DNA from: Pseudolabrys taiwanensis
GTDB lineage: Bacteria; Pseudomonadota; Alphaproteobacteria; Rhizobiales; Xanthobacteraceae
Direction: 5' to 3'
DNA length: 64,000 bases
Assembly: GCF_003367395.1 (NCBI RefSeq)
Contig: NZ_CP031417.1
Coordinates: forward strand, 3,038,001 to 3,102,000
The position numbers and the translations under genes were made by a program. Under the pieces are notes generated by a model. The model did not search any database and was not told where the DNA came from. It saw only the letters and a program-made list of their open reading frames with translations. This document shows positions 18,119-26,372 of this stretch, piece after piece; the first letter of the stretch is position 1; each line of letters starts with the position of its first letter.

Positions 18119-18598
18119 ATGACATCGCAAGGAGAGAAGTTCGGTTCGGCGCTCGCCAAGGCAATCAAGGGGACAACGGCCAAGATGAAGGAGGCGCCGG
18201 TCATGTACATCACCAACATCAACGATGTGCCGAAGGTCGAAGGCCTCAAGCGCGACGACGGCTGGGTCGACATGCAGGTGCAGTTCCTCATCGACAAGAA
18301 GTCTGCAGGCGCCAATCACGTCGTTGGCTGGACCGTGCTTAAACCCGGCGCGCGGCACGAGAACCACCGCCATCATAACTGCGACGAGTTCTTCATCGTG
18401 CTGAAGGGCTCGGGGCACATCTACACGGACCACGGCGACAAGCCGTCGAAGGAAGGCGACGTGGTCTATTCGCCGCGCGGCTGCTGGCACGGCTTCAACA
18501 ACACGTCGAATGAAGACGTGGTACTGGTCTGGGGCTGGATGGGCGCGGGCTCGATCGATGACTCCGGCTACGAGGTGCATGCGGAAAGTCATAAGTAG
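18119..18598 (+). CDS. Cupin-domain protein
   Basis: 159 residues starting 12 bases after the dehydrogenase, with CGGAGAAAG as ribosome site. A single conserved beta-barrel cupin: motif 1 is PGARHENHRHHNCDEFFIVL-like (several His and a Glu for metal), motif 2 is SPRGCWHGFNN. The N-terminal 60 residues contain an extra segment before the barrel. Cupins in such positions may be isomerases, decarboxylases or dioxygenase-like enzymes; the partner genes suggest processing of a keto or hydroxy acid. Substrate unknown. Confidence 0.85.
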   Translation: MTSQGEKFGSALAKAIKGTTAKMKEAPVMYITNINDVPKVEGLKRDDGWVDMQVQFLIDKKSAGANHVVGWTVLKPGARHENHRHHNCDEFFIVLKGSGHIYTDHGDKPSKEGDVVYSPRGCWHGFNNTSNEDVVLVWGWMGAGSIDDSGYEVHAESHK

Positions 18599-18637
18599 CG
18601 GCCATCAGCAATAGATACGCTGCGATAGCCCCACGCT

Positions 18638-18750
18638 CTCTTTACCCTCCCCAGCTGGCGAGGATCGCGAGCGAAAGCGAGCGGGAATAGGCAGCCCCAC
18701 CCCGACCGCCTTCGGCGGTCGACCCTCCCCACAAAGGGAAGGGTAAAGAG
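18638..18750. repeat. Palindromic repeat element with 10-bp terminal inverted repeats
   Basis: CTCTTTACCC (18638-18647) and GGGTAAAGAG (18741-18750) are exact inverted repeats flanking a C-rich core that contains the internal hairpin ACCGCCTTCGGCGGT. It fills the gap between the cupin and the hydratase-like gene. Mobile-like dispersed element without any coding capacity, similar to other small repeats of this genome type. Confidence 0.7.
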
Positions 18751-18763
18751 GAAGGAACAATCG

Positions 18764-19471
18764 ATGCCCGTGTGGGACAATCCCCTCATCAAGAAAGGCA
18801 TGACCGCACAGCTTACGACACGGCGCGCGCGCATCGCGGCGGGCGAGAAACCGTTTGGGTGGAAGGTCGGCTTCGGCGCGCCGGCGAGCATGAAGAAACT
18901 CGGATTGAGCGAACCGCTGATCGGTTATCTCATGGAAGGCGCGCGCCTGCCCTCTGGCGCGGCCGTATCGCTCAAGGATTACGTGCGGCCGGTAGCTGAG
19001 CCGGAAATCGCGGCTGTCATGGGAGGCGATCTCGCCGCGGGCGCGGCGCCCACTGATGTGCTTGCCGCGATCAAAGAGTTGCGTCCGGCGATCGAGATTG
19101 CCGACCTCGATCTGACGCCTGAGCCCGACAATCTCGATCAGGTGCTCGCCGGTGACATCTTCCAGCGCCACGTCCTGCTGGGCGAAAGCGCGCACCCGAG
19201 CGGCGTCGTGCGTGGGCTGACATCCCGCGTCATCCGTCGCGGTGCGGAGTTCAACCGTACTTCCGACCCCGAAGCACTGACCGGCCGGTTGGTCGATATC
19301 GTCGCCCACGTCGCGGATATGCTCGCCGCCTTCGGCGAAAATCTCAAAGCCGGCGACATCATCATCACTGGCTCGATCACGCCTCCGCTGATGATCGAGC
19401 GGGACGAAACCGTCCTCGCACACGCGATCGATCCGATCGGCGAGGTCGCGGTGAATTTCAACTGGAGCTGA
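18764..19471 (+). CDS. 2-keto-4-pentenoate hydratase / fumarylacetoacetate hydrolase-family protein
   Basis: 235 residues. The sequence follows the MhpD-type small hydratases: WKVGFGAPASMKKLGLSEPL near the N-terminus, the metal-binding acid cluster in AEPEIAAVMGGDL, EIADLDL in the middle and the C-terminal GDIIITGSITPP. Such enzymes add water to 2-hydroxypentadienoates or decarboxylate oxo-acids with Mg2+ in the lower part of aromatic meta-cleavage pathways. It follows the dehydrogenase and cupin on the same strand, separated by a repeat element, so it may belong to the same pathway. The exact reaction is not certain. Confidence 0.85.
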   Translation: MPVWDNPLIKKGMTAQLTTRRARIAAGEKPFGWKVGFGAPASMKKLGLSEPLIGYLMEGARLPSGAAVSLKDYVRPVAEPEIAAVMGGDLAAGAAPTDVLAAIKELRPAIEIADLDLTPEPDNLDQVLAGDIFQRHVLLGESAHPSGVVRGLTSRVIRRGAEFNRTSDPEALTGRLVDIVAHVADMLAAFGENLKAGDIIITGSITPPLMIERDETVLAHAIDPIGEVAVNFNWS

Positions 19472-19512
19472 ACCGGGTGCTTCCCGGGTGCGTTTTCTCC
19501 GAGAGGCCGCCC

Positions 19513-19725
19513 ATGAAAAGTACCTTCAAAGTCGGCGATCACGTCAGCTGGAACTCGGAGGCCGGGCACGTCAGCGGCCGGATCGTCAAGGTCCATACGC
19601 ATGACGTTGATTACAAAGGCTATACGCACCACGCCAGCAAGGACGAGCCGCAGTACGAGATCAAGAGCGACAAGACCGATCACGTCGCCCTGCACAAGGG
19701 TGCAGCACTCAGGCGGCTCTCCTGA
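19513..19725 (+). CDS. DUF2945 / HVA1 Tudor-like small protein
   Basis: 70 residues beginning MKSTFKVGDHVSWNSEAG and containing VSGRIVKVHT, YKGYTHHASKDEPQYEIKSDK and a hydrophobic ending (HVALHKGAALRRLS). This is the compact SH3/Tudor-like fold named after the fungal hypervirulence-associated protein HVA1 and annotated DUF2945 in bacteria. It is usually found in stress-related contexts; function is unknown. ATG 19513 is preferred; the open frame continues upstream to a TTG without ribosome site. Confidence 0.9.
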   Translation: MKSTFKVGDHVSWNSEAGHVSGRIVKVHTHDVDYKGYTHHASKDEPQYEIKSDKTDHVALHKGAALRRLS

Positions 19726-19855
19726 TCGGCGACAAAGGTCATAGCGCGTCCCCTCGCAGAGCAATCCGCAAGGCTCGCGACGTCCCGCCCGACACGCAGA
19801 CGTCGGGCCAGGTCGGCTTAAGCACAACGCGCGGCAGCCACGACCACCGCTCTCT

Positions 19856-19869
19856 TTGATCGAAATCAA
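19856..19869 (+). promoter_or_regulatory. Perfect FNR/FixK-type binding site
   Basis: TTGATCGAAATCAA, an exact match to the FNR/FixK consensus TTGAT-N4-ATCAA. A -10-like TATATG lies at 19890-19895, putting the box centre near -41 of a predicted start around 19902-19904: the arrangement of a class II FNR/CRP activator site. It would drive the downstream GTG-start gene at 19954 and implies low-oxygen induction. Confidence 0.65.
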
Positions 19870-19953
19870 CCACCGACCTCGCCTCGAGTTATATGCGTGA
19901 GTTTGAATATTACCGCGCCGCGAAGGTCGGCGTGCATCAGCGGAGGTGGCGTC

Positions 19954-20319
19954 GTGACGAACTGGCCCGAGCACACGAAAGACATGGCGGCGCACTTGCG
20001 CACGCTACGCGGCGGCGCGCCGGAGGTGATGAAAGCTTTCGCCGGGATCGCACAGGCGGCGCTTTCGCCGAAGGCGCTCGACGTCAAAACCAAAGAGCTC
20101 GTCGCACTCGGCATTGCGGTCGCCGTGCGGTGCGACGACTGCATCGGCTTTCACGTCAAGGCGGCGCTCGAACAGGGCGCGACCCGTGAAGAGGTGATGG
20201 AGACTTTGGGCATGGCGATCTACATGGGCGCGGGCCCTGCCGTCATGTACGCGAGTCACGCGATCGATGCTTTCGACCAGTTCAAAAATACAACGGCGGG
20301 TGCTGCCTCTGCGGCCTAG
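19954..20319 (+). CDS. Carboxymuconolactone decarboxylase (AhpD-like) family protein
   Basis: 121 residues from GTG 19954, eight bases after GGAGG; an earlier in-frame GTG at 19897 lies at the predicted transcription start and is rejected. All-helical CMD/AhpD fold with the redox motif CDDCIGFH (Cys60, Cys63, His67), typical of the AhpD-like thiol peroxidase-linked or gamma-CMD families. The CxxC suggests disulfide redox activity rather than lactone decarboxylation. The perfect FixK/FNR box upstream suggests it is needed under oxygen limitation or nitrosative/peroxide stress at the oxic-anoxic transition. No peroxiredoxin is next to it. Confidence 0.88.
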   Translation: MTNWPEHTKDMAAHLRTLRGGAPEVMKAFAGIAQAALSPKALDVKTKELVALGIAVAVRCDDCIGFHVKAALEQGATREEVMETLGMAIYMGAGPAVMYASHAIDAFDQFKNTTAGAASAA

Positions 20320-20509
20320 TTGTCTGCGACTTGACTCATAGGACGGGGGCAACTTCCGCGTCTCCCACATGTAGAATGATCCGGCGCGATCCTGTGTGTC
20401 GGACAAAGCGCTTTATTCTTTGGTCGCACTAAAAAAGTATACCGCTTGCGGCACGGTTGCATGGCACCTATGTCCGCGCCGGTACCAGATCCTCTTTCCG
20501 GAGACATGC

Positions 20510-21589
20510 ATGTCGCTCCTTTTTTCCCCTGCCAAGCTGGGATCGCTCACGCTGCAAAATCACCTCGTTATCGCCCCGATGACCCGCAGCCGAGCCATCG
20601 ACAATGTGCCCAATGATTTGATGGCGGAATATTATGCGCAGCGCGCGTCAGCCGGCCTGATCGTTACCGAAGGCACCTCGCCGTCCCCCAATGGTCTGGG
20701 CTACGCGCGCATCCCCGGCATCTTCTCCGATGCTCAAGTCGCCGGCTGGAAGAAGGTTACCGATGCCGTGCACGCGCGCGGCGCGAAAATCTTCGTACAG
20801 TTGATGCACACCGGCCGCATCAGCCACGCGCTCAATCTGCCCGCCGGCGCGGAGGTCGTGGCGCCGTCGGCCGTCGCCGCCAAGGGTGAGATGTATACCG
20901 ACGCCGAGGGCATGAAGCCGCATCCGGTGCCGAAGGCGATGACCAGCGCCGACCTCAAGCATGCGCTGGATGAGTTCGTGCAGGCCGCCAAGAACGCGGT
21001 CGCCGCCGGCTTCGATGGAATCGAGTTGCACGCCGCCAATGGCTATCTGCTGGAGCAATTCATCCGGCCGAACTCGAACACCCGCACCGACAACTATGGC
21101 GGCTCGATCGAGAACCGGGCGCGCTTCGTGCTGGAAGTGGTCGACGCCACCATCGCGGCCATCGGCAAGGATAAGGTCGGTATCCGCCTCTCACCCTACG
21201 GCGTGTTCAACGACATGCCCGATTATCCGGAGATGGAAGCCGATTACGCGTATCTCGCGCGGGCGCTCAATACGAAGGGCCTCGTCTACGTGCACCTCGT
21301 CGATCATTCCGCGATGGGCGCACCGGCCGTGCCGGCGAAGATCAAGTCCATCTACCGTGACGAGTTCAAAGGCACGCTGATCCTGTCGGGCGGCTATGAC
21401 GCCAAACGCGCCGAAGCGGACCTGACAACCGGCAAAGCCGATTTGATCGCCGTCGGCCGCGCCTTCCTCGCCAATCCGGATCTGGTCGAGCGTTGGAAGA
21501 AACAGGCCGCCGAGAACGCGCCCGACATGGCAACGTTCTATACGCCCGGCCCGAAGGGCTACACCGACTATCCCGCGCTTGCCGGTTGA
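20510..21589 (+). CDS. Old yellow enzyme family alkene reductase
   Basis: 359 residues from ATG 20510 with CCGGAGAC upstream. FMN-dependent TIM-barrel reductase that reduces activated C=C bonds (N-ethylmaleimide, nitro-esters, enones) using NAD(P)H. Family motifs: PMTRSRAIDNVPNDLMAEYY, QLMHTGRISH, the substrate-binding pair in ELHAANGYLLEQFIRP (His...Asn of OYE), the Tyr-bearing TDNYGGSIENRARF, and the C-terminal AVGRAFLANPDLVERW. This is the NemA/xenobiotic reductase subgroup. In other bacteria such genes are often controlled by electrophile-sensing TetR (NemR); no regulator lies adjacent here. Confidence 0.95.
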   Translation: MSLLFSPAKLGSLTLQNHLVIAPMTRSRAIDNVPNDLMAEYYAQRASAGLIVTEGTSPSPNGLGYARIPGIFSDAQVAGWKKVTDAVHARGAKIFVQLMHTGRISHALNLPAGAEVVAPSAVAAKGEMYTDAEGMKPHPVPKAMTSADLKHALDEFVQAAKNAVAAGFDGIELHAANGYLLEQFIRPNSNTRTDNYGGSIENRARFVLEVVDATIAAIGKDKVGIRLSPYGVFNDMPDYPEMEADYAYLARALNTKGLVYVHLVDHSAMGAPAVPAKIKSIYRDEFKGTLILSGGYDAKRAEADLTTGKADLIAVGRAFLANPDLVERWKKQAAENAPDMATFYTPGPKGYTDYPALAG

Positions 21590-21598
21590 TCGGCGTGC

Positions 21599-21628
21599 GC
21601 CGGGCGCGGGACGTTCCCCGCGCCCGGC
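21599..21628 (+). terminator. Hairpin after the alkene reductase gene
   Basis: Perfect 12-bp stem GCCGGGCGCGGG (21599-21610) / CCCGCGCCCGGC (21617-21628) with a 6-base loop, 10 bases past the stop. There is no T-tract downstream, so termination would be weak or Rho-assisted. Confidence 0.5.
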
Positions 21629-21782
21629 CAACGTCTCCGGATTTCGTCCACACGACTCGCACCACGCTATGCCGGTTCGACATTTTCCACGTTGCGCACA
21701 CGATAACGTGAGGCGGCGCCGATAAGCGGTGCGGATAAAAGCGCTTACGTCGCTATCTTATCCTAAAGACCTAGACGGCAAT

Positions 21783-21797
21783 TGCCGCAGTGCGGCA
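21783..21797. promoter_or_regulatory. Short perfect palindrome upstream of the efflux operon
   Basis: TGCCGC-AGT-GCGGCA, 6-bp arms with a 3-base centre, 150 bases before the adaptor start. It could be an operator for a repressor of the efflux pump, but no regulator gene is adjacent and chance occurrence in GC-rich DNA is possible. Confidence 0.25.
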
Positions 21798-21946
21798 TTA
21801 AAGTCCCGCAACGTCCTAATTCGCTACTCCTCCGCCCTTATTTGAGCCGTACGCGCCGCCGGGTTCGGCAGTTTCTCTCGTTAATTAGTTGGGAGCGACT
21901 GCCATACGCGAGCCGGGCGCCGAAAGCGGGCCAACGGAGCAGTTCT

Positions 21947-23158
21947 TTGTCGGAAATTCAGAATGCGAAGCGCCACGGCCGAACAGCTATGTGGGCGCTG
22001 ATCGGGCTTTTGATTGTGTTGGCCTACCCTGCCTGGCACTTCCTGCCGGCGCATGGCAGCGTGACACCGCAGGCGGGTCCGACAACCCGAACGCCAGCTG
22101 TTCCTGTGACGACGCAAGTCGTGCAGCAGTCCGATTTCCCCGTCTATCTCAACGGTCTCGGCACCGTGCAACCTTACGACACGGTCACCGTCCGCAGCCG
22201 CGTCGACGGTCAGGTAATCAAAGTCGCCTTTCGCCAAGGACAAATGGTGAAAGAAGGCGATCTCCTGGTGCAGATCGATCCCCGCCCCTATCAGGCCGCC
22301 CTCGATCAGGCGCAAGCGAAGAAGGCTCAGGACGAAGCCAACCTGCGCAATGCCGAGCTCGACCTCGAACGGTTCTCCACGCTTGCCAAAAGCGACTTCG
22401 CCTCGCGTCAGCAACTCGACACCCAGCAGGCGATGGTGAACCAGCTCACCGCGCAGATCAAAGGCGATCAGGCCGCAATCGATAACGCGCAAACGCAGCT
22501 CGACTATACGGCGATCCGCTCGCCGCTCTCCGGCAAGACCGGATTCCGGCAAGTCGACCCCGGCAACATCGTCCATGCCGCGGATACGACGGGCATCGTG
22601 TCGATCGTGAAGCTGCAGCCGATCTCGGTGGTGTTCACGGCGCCGGAGGAAGATCTGCAACGGATCAATCAGGCCCTTGCGGATGGCACCGTGCCGGTGA
22701 CCGCACTGTCCTCCGACAGCAGCCGCACCCTCGCGCAGGGACACTTGGCGCTCGTCAACAACCAGATCGATCAGGCGAGCGGCACCATCCAGATGAAGGC
22801 GACGTTCACCAACGAAAATAATGCGCTCTGGCCCGGGCTGTCGGTGGCGACGCGTCTGCTCATCAACACGCGCAAGAATGTCGTCGTCACGCCGAATGAC
22901 GCGATCCAGCACGGGCCAAATGGCCTTTACGCCTTTGTCGTCGGCGCGGACAACAAAGTGTCGGTGCGCAATATCACGGTCGGCGACGAGGGATCGACGC
23001 ACTCGGTCGTCACCAAAGGGCTCGCGGCCGGCGACCGTGTCGTCGTCGCCGGGCAGTACCGGCTCACGCCGGGCACATTGGTCGATGCACGGGCAGCGGG
23101 CGGCCAGACCGCGCCCGCCAATGAGCAGGCCGAGAACGGCGAACGTAAGGTGCACTGA
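21947..23158 (+). CDS. RND efflux system periplasmic adaptor (MdtA/AcrA type)
   Basis: 403 residues if started at TTG 21947, which has ACGGAGC 8-11 bases upstream and opens MSEIQNAKRHGRTAM; the frame stays open upstream to 21782 without a ribosome site. One N-terminal membrane anchor (WALIGLLIVLAYPAWHFLP), then the membrane-fusion-protein order: beta-barrel start, lipoyl half-motif (VDGQVIKVAFRQGQMVKEGD), long coiled-coil hairpin rich in Gln/Ala, second lipoyl half (DYTAIRSPLSGKTGFRQVDP), beta-barrel and membrane-proximal domain. It bridges the inner-membrane pump to an outer-membrane channel. It precedes the pump gene by 2 bases. Confidence 0.9.
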   Translation: MSEIQNAKRHGRTAMWALIGLLIVLAYPAWHFLPAHGSVTPQAGPTTRTPAVPVTTQVVQQSDFPVYLNGLGTVQPYDTVTVRSRVDGQVIKVAFRQGQMVKEGDLLVQIDPRPYQAALDQAQAKKAQDEANLRNAELDLERFSTLAKSDFASRQQLDTQQAMVNQLTAQIKGDQAAIDNAQTQLDYTAIRSPLSGKTGFRQVDPGNIVHAADTTGIVSIVKLQPISVVFTAPEEDLQRINQALADGTVPVTALSSDSSRTLAQGHLALVNNQIDQASGTIQMKATFTNENNALWPGLSVATRLLINTRKNVVVTPNDAIQHGPNGLYAFVVGADNKVSVRNITVGDEGSTHSVVTKGLAAGDRVVVAGQYRLTPGTLVDARAAGGQTAPANEQAENGERKVH

Positions 23159-23160
23159 TC

Positions 23161-26100
23161 ATGCAAGGTGGCATCTCAGCGCCCTTTATCCGCCAGCCGA
23201 TCGCAACGTCACTGTTGATGGTCGGTTTGTTGTTCGTCGGTCTCGTCGCCTATCCGCAGTTGCCCGTTGCGCCGCTGCCGCAGATCGACTTTCCCACCAT
23301 CCAGGTTTCGGCCAGCCTGCCCGGAGCCAGCCCCGACACCATGGCCTCGGCGGTCGCTCAGCCGCTGGAAACGCAGTTCGCCCAGATCCCCGGCGTCGCG
23401 CAGATGACCTCGACCAGCGTCGTTGGTTCCAGCGCGATCACCATCCAGTTCGACCTCAACCGCAACATCGACGCGGCCGCCAACGACGTCCAGTCGGCGA
23501 TCAATGCCGCCGGCGGCCAATTGCCCAAGAACCTTCCCAGCCCGCCAACCTATCGCAAAGTGAACCCGGCCGATTCGCCGATCCTGCTGCTCGGCGCGAC
23601 ATCCGATACGCTGCCGCTGACCGAGGTCGACGACAACGTCGAGACCAAGCTCGCCCAGCAGATCAGCCAGATCTCCGGCGTGGCGCAGGTGCTTATCGGC
23701 GGCCAGCAGAAGCCGGCGATCCGCATCCAGCTCGACCCAGCAAAGCTGGTGGCCAAGGGCCTGTCGCTCGAAGACGTGCGCACGCCGCTGTCGGTCACCA
23801 CCGTCGACGGCCCGAAAGGCACCGTGCGCGGCGACACGCGCTCCTACACGATCTACACCAACGACCAGCTCACCCAGGCCAAGAACTGGAACGACGTCAT
23901 CGTTGCCTATCGCAACGGCGCGCCGTTACGCGTGCGCGACATCGGCCAAGCTGTCACCGGACCGCAGGATACGACACAGGCCGGCTGGGCCGACGGCAAG
24001 CGCGGCGTCATCCTGGTGATCTTCAAGCAACCCGGCGCGAACGTCATCGACACAGTCGACAAGATCAACGCGGCCCTGCCCAAGCTGCGCGCGGCCATGC
24101 CGCCGTCGATCAACGTCTTCACCCTGAGCGATCGCACCCAGACGATCCGCGCCGCCGTCGACGACGTGCAGTTCACGCTGCTTCTGACCATCGCTCTGGT
24201 GGTGATGGTCATCTTCGTTTTCCTGCGCAGCGTCTGGGCGACCATCATCCCGAGCATCACCGTGCCGCTGGCGCTGCTCGGCGCGTGTGCGCTGATGTGG
24301 ATCTTCGGCTACAGCCTCGACAATCTGTCGCTGATGGCGCTCACCATCGCCGTGGGATTCGTCGTCGACGACGCCATCGTGATGCTCGAGAACATCTCGC
24401 GCTACGTCGAAGAGGGCGAGTCGCCGTTCCAGGCCGCGCTGCGCGGCTCCAAGGAAATTGCCTTCACCATCGTCTCCATCAGCATCTCCTTGATCGCCGT
24501 CTTGATACCGCTTCTGATGATGGGCGGCATCATCGGTCGTCTGTTCCGTGAGTTTGCGGTGACCCTGGCCATGACCATCGTGGTCTCGGCGGCCGTGTCG
24601 CTCACCCTCACCCCGATGATGGCCTCGCGTTTCTTGAAACCGCCGAAGGAAGCGCACCACGGCCGCTTCTATGCCATAAGCGAGCGCGCCTTCGACGCGC
24701 TGCTACATGCCTACGAGCGCGGGCTCGACGTGTGCCTGCGCCACCGGTTCGTGACGTTGTGCGTTTTCTTCGCCACGCTCGGCCTCTCGGCCTATCTCTT
24801 CATCGTTATCCCGAAAGGCTTCTTCCCGCAGCAGGACATCGGCCTGCTCACCGGCATCGCCGAAGCCTCGCAAGACGTCTCGCCGCGGCAGATGATGCAG
24901 CACCTGCAGGAGCTCGGCGATGTGGTGCGCAGCGATCCTGCTGTCGATCACGTGGCCATGTTCATGGGCGGCTCCGGCAATCCGCCGAACACCGGCCGCA
25001 TATTCACCACGCTGAAGCCGCGCAACGAGCGAGACGTCACGGCCGACCAAGTCATCGCCCGGCTGCGCACGCGGCTCGATAAGGTTCAAGGGGCAAGGCT
25101 GTTCCTACAGGCGGCACAGGACGTGCGCGTCGGCGGCCGCGCCTCGCGCACCCAGTTCCAATACACGCTACAAGGCTCCGACATCGCGCAACTGAACGAG
25201 TGGGCGCCGAAAATCCTCGACAAGCTCAAGGGCCTGCCCGAACTACGCGACGTCGCCAGCGATCAGCAGACGAACGGTACGACACTCACTTTGCAGATCG
25301 ACCGCGATCAGGCTTCGCACTACGGCTTCACGCCGCAGGTGATCGACGACACGCTCTACGACGCCTTCGGCCAGCGGCAGATTTCCCAGTACTTCACGCA
25401 GCTCTCGAGCTATTACGTCATCATGGAGGTGACGCCGGCGCTGCAAGGCGACCCGTCATCGCTCGACCGGATATTCCTTCGCTCGCCCACCACCGGCGGC
25501 GAAGTGCCGTTGTCGGCGATCGCTAAGTGGACAACGCGTCCGATCCAGCCGCTCTCGATCAGCCACCAAGGCCAGTTCCCGGCCATCACGATCAGCTTCA
25601 ACCTCGCGCAGGGTGCCGCCCTCGGGCAGGCGACGGAGGCGATCGGCCGCGCCATGGCCGAACTCAATCCGCCGGCGACGATCAACACGACCTTCCAAGG
25701 CAACGCGCAAGCCTTCCAGGATTCGCTGTCCACTGTGCCGATGCTGATCATCGCCGCCCTGATCGTGGTCTATCTGATCCTCGGCGTCCTGTACGAAAGC
25801 TACATCCACCCAATCACGATTCTCTCGACCTTGCCGTCGGCGGGAGTCGGCGCACTGATGATGCTGATGCTGTTTCACTTCGATTTCAGCCTTATCGCCC
25901 TGATCGGCATCATCCTGCTGATCGGCATCGTAAAGAAGAACGGCATCATGCTGGTCGACTTCGCCATCGTGGCGGAGCGCGACGACAAGCTGTCGCCGGT
26001 GGAAGCGATCCGGCGGGCCGCGCTGCTCCGCTTCCGGCCGATCATGATGACGACGATGGCCGCGTTGCTGGGCGGCGTGCCGCTGATGCTCGGCCACGGC

Positions 26101-26292
26101 ACCGGCTCGGAGATCCGCCAGCCGCTGGGCTACGCCATGGTCGGCGGCTTGATCGTCAGCCAGGCGCTGACGTTGTTCACGACGCCCGTCATCTACATCT
26201 ACCTCGACCAGTTCTCGCACTGGCTGACGCGCCGTCGGCCGCGAGAGCATGGGGCGGCGGAGGAGCAGCTTGGGACCCAACCGGCCGAATGA
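23161..26292 (+). CDS. RND efflux transporter permease (MdtB/MdtC/AcrB type)
   Basis: 1043-residue trimeric inner-membrane drug/proton antiporter with 12 membrane helices and two large periplasmic loops. N-terminal FIRQPIATSLLMVGLLFVG and PLPQIDFPTIQVSASLPGA are the HAE-1 hallmarks; the proton-relay aspartates in helix 4 are in VGFVVDDAIVMLENI, and the helix 10-11 block GIVKKNGIMLVDFAI carries the conserved Lys. The closest type is MdtB/MdtC, which export bile salts, novobiocin and similar compounds. No outer-membrane channel gene follows, so a TolC-like protein elsewhere must complete the pump. Confidence 0.95.
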   Translation: MQGGISAPFIRQPIATSLLMVGLLFVGLVAYPQLPVAPLPQIDFPTIQVSASLPGASPDTMASAVAQPLETQFAQIPGVAQMTSTSVVGSSAITIQFDLNRNIDAAANDVQSAINAAGGQLPKNLPSPPTYRKVNPADSPILLLGATSDTLPLTEVDDNVETKLAQQISQISGVAQVLIGGQQKPAIRIQLDPAKLVAKGLSLEDVRTPLSVTTVDGPKGTVRGDTRSYTIYTNDQLTQAKNWNDVIVAYRNGAPLRVRDIGQAVTGPQDTTQAGWADGKRGVILVIFKQPGANVIDTVDKINAALPKLRAAMPPSINVFTLSDRTQTIRAAVDDVQFTLLLTIALVVMVIFVFLRSVWATIIPSITVPLALLGACALMWIFGYSLDNLSLMALTIAVGFVVDDAIVMLENISRYVEEGESPFQAALRGSKEIAFTIVSISISLIAVLIPLLMMGGIIGRLFREFAVTLAMTIVVSAAVSLTLTPMMASRFLKPPKEAHHGRFYAISERAFDALLHAYERGLDVCLRHRFVTLCVFFATLGLSAYLFIVIPKGFFPQQDIGLLTGIAEASQDVSPRQMMQHLQELGDVVRSDPAVDHVAMFMGGSGNPPNTGRIFTTLKPRNERDVTADQVIARLRTRLDKVQGARLFLQAAQDVRVGGRASRTQFQYTLQGSDIAQLNEWAPKILDKLKGLPELRDVASDQQTNGTTLTLQIDRDQASHYGFTPQVIDDTLYDAFGQRQISQYFTQLSSYYVIMEVTPALQGDPSSLDRIFLRSPTTGGEVPLSAIAKWTTRPIQPLSISHQGQFPAITISFNLAQGAALGQATEAIGRAMAELNPPATINTTFQGNAQAFQDSLSTVPMLIIAALIVVYLILGVLYESYIHPITILSTLPSAGVGALMMLMLFHFDFSLIALIGIILLIGIVKKNGIMLVDFAIVAERDDKLSPVEAIRRAALLRFRPIMMTTMAALLGGVPLMLGHGTGSEIRQPLGYAMVGGLIVSQALTLFTTPVIYIYLDQFSHWLTRRRPREHGAAEEQLGTQPAE

Positions 26293-26372
26293 GCCTCCGG
26301 GTTCCGGCCCTCGCTAAATCGCCGTAAAGTGCCTATCTGAGTTGCGCAGGGCACTACCCGGAGAGATTACCC

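Larger units (their letters stand above)
21590..21946. other. Intergenic region upstream of the RND efflux operon
   Basis: 357 bases without a supported gene. It holds the hairpin after the alkene reductase (21599-21628), a perfect short palindrome TGCCGC-AGT-GCGGCA at 21783-21797 and an AT-richer stretch around 21730-21780 (with GATAAAAGCGC and TATCTTATCC) that may contain the efflux promoter. The reading frame of the adaptor is open through the second half but lacks a ribosome site before 21936. Confidence 0.5.

Noticed and set aside
17225..19471. Dehydrogenase, cupin and hydratase as a defined catabolic pathway
   Set aside because: The pathway cannot be named from the three families alone, and a repeat element separates the last gene; noted only as a possible operon.
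19787..19817. GC-rich inverted repeat (GCCCGAC / GTCGGGC) as a terminator of the Tudor-like gene
   Set aside because: Only a 7-bp stem without T-tract; too weak to list as a terminator.
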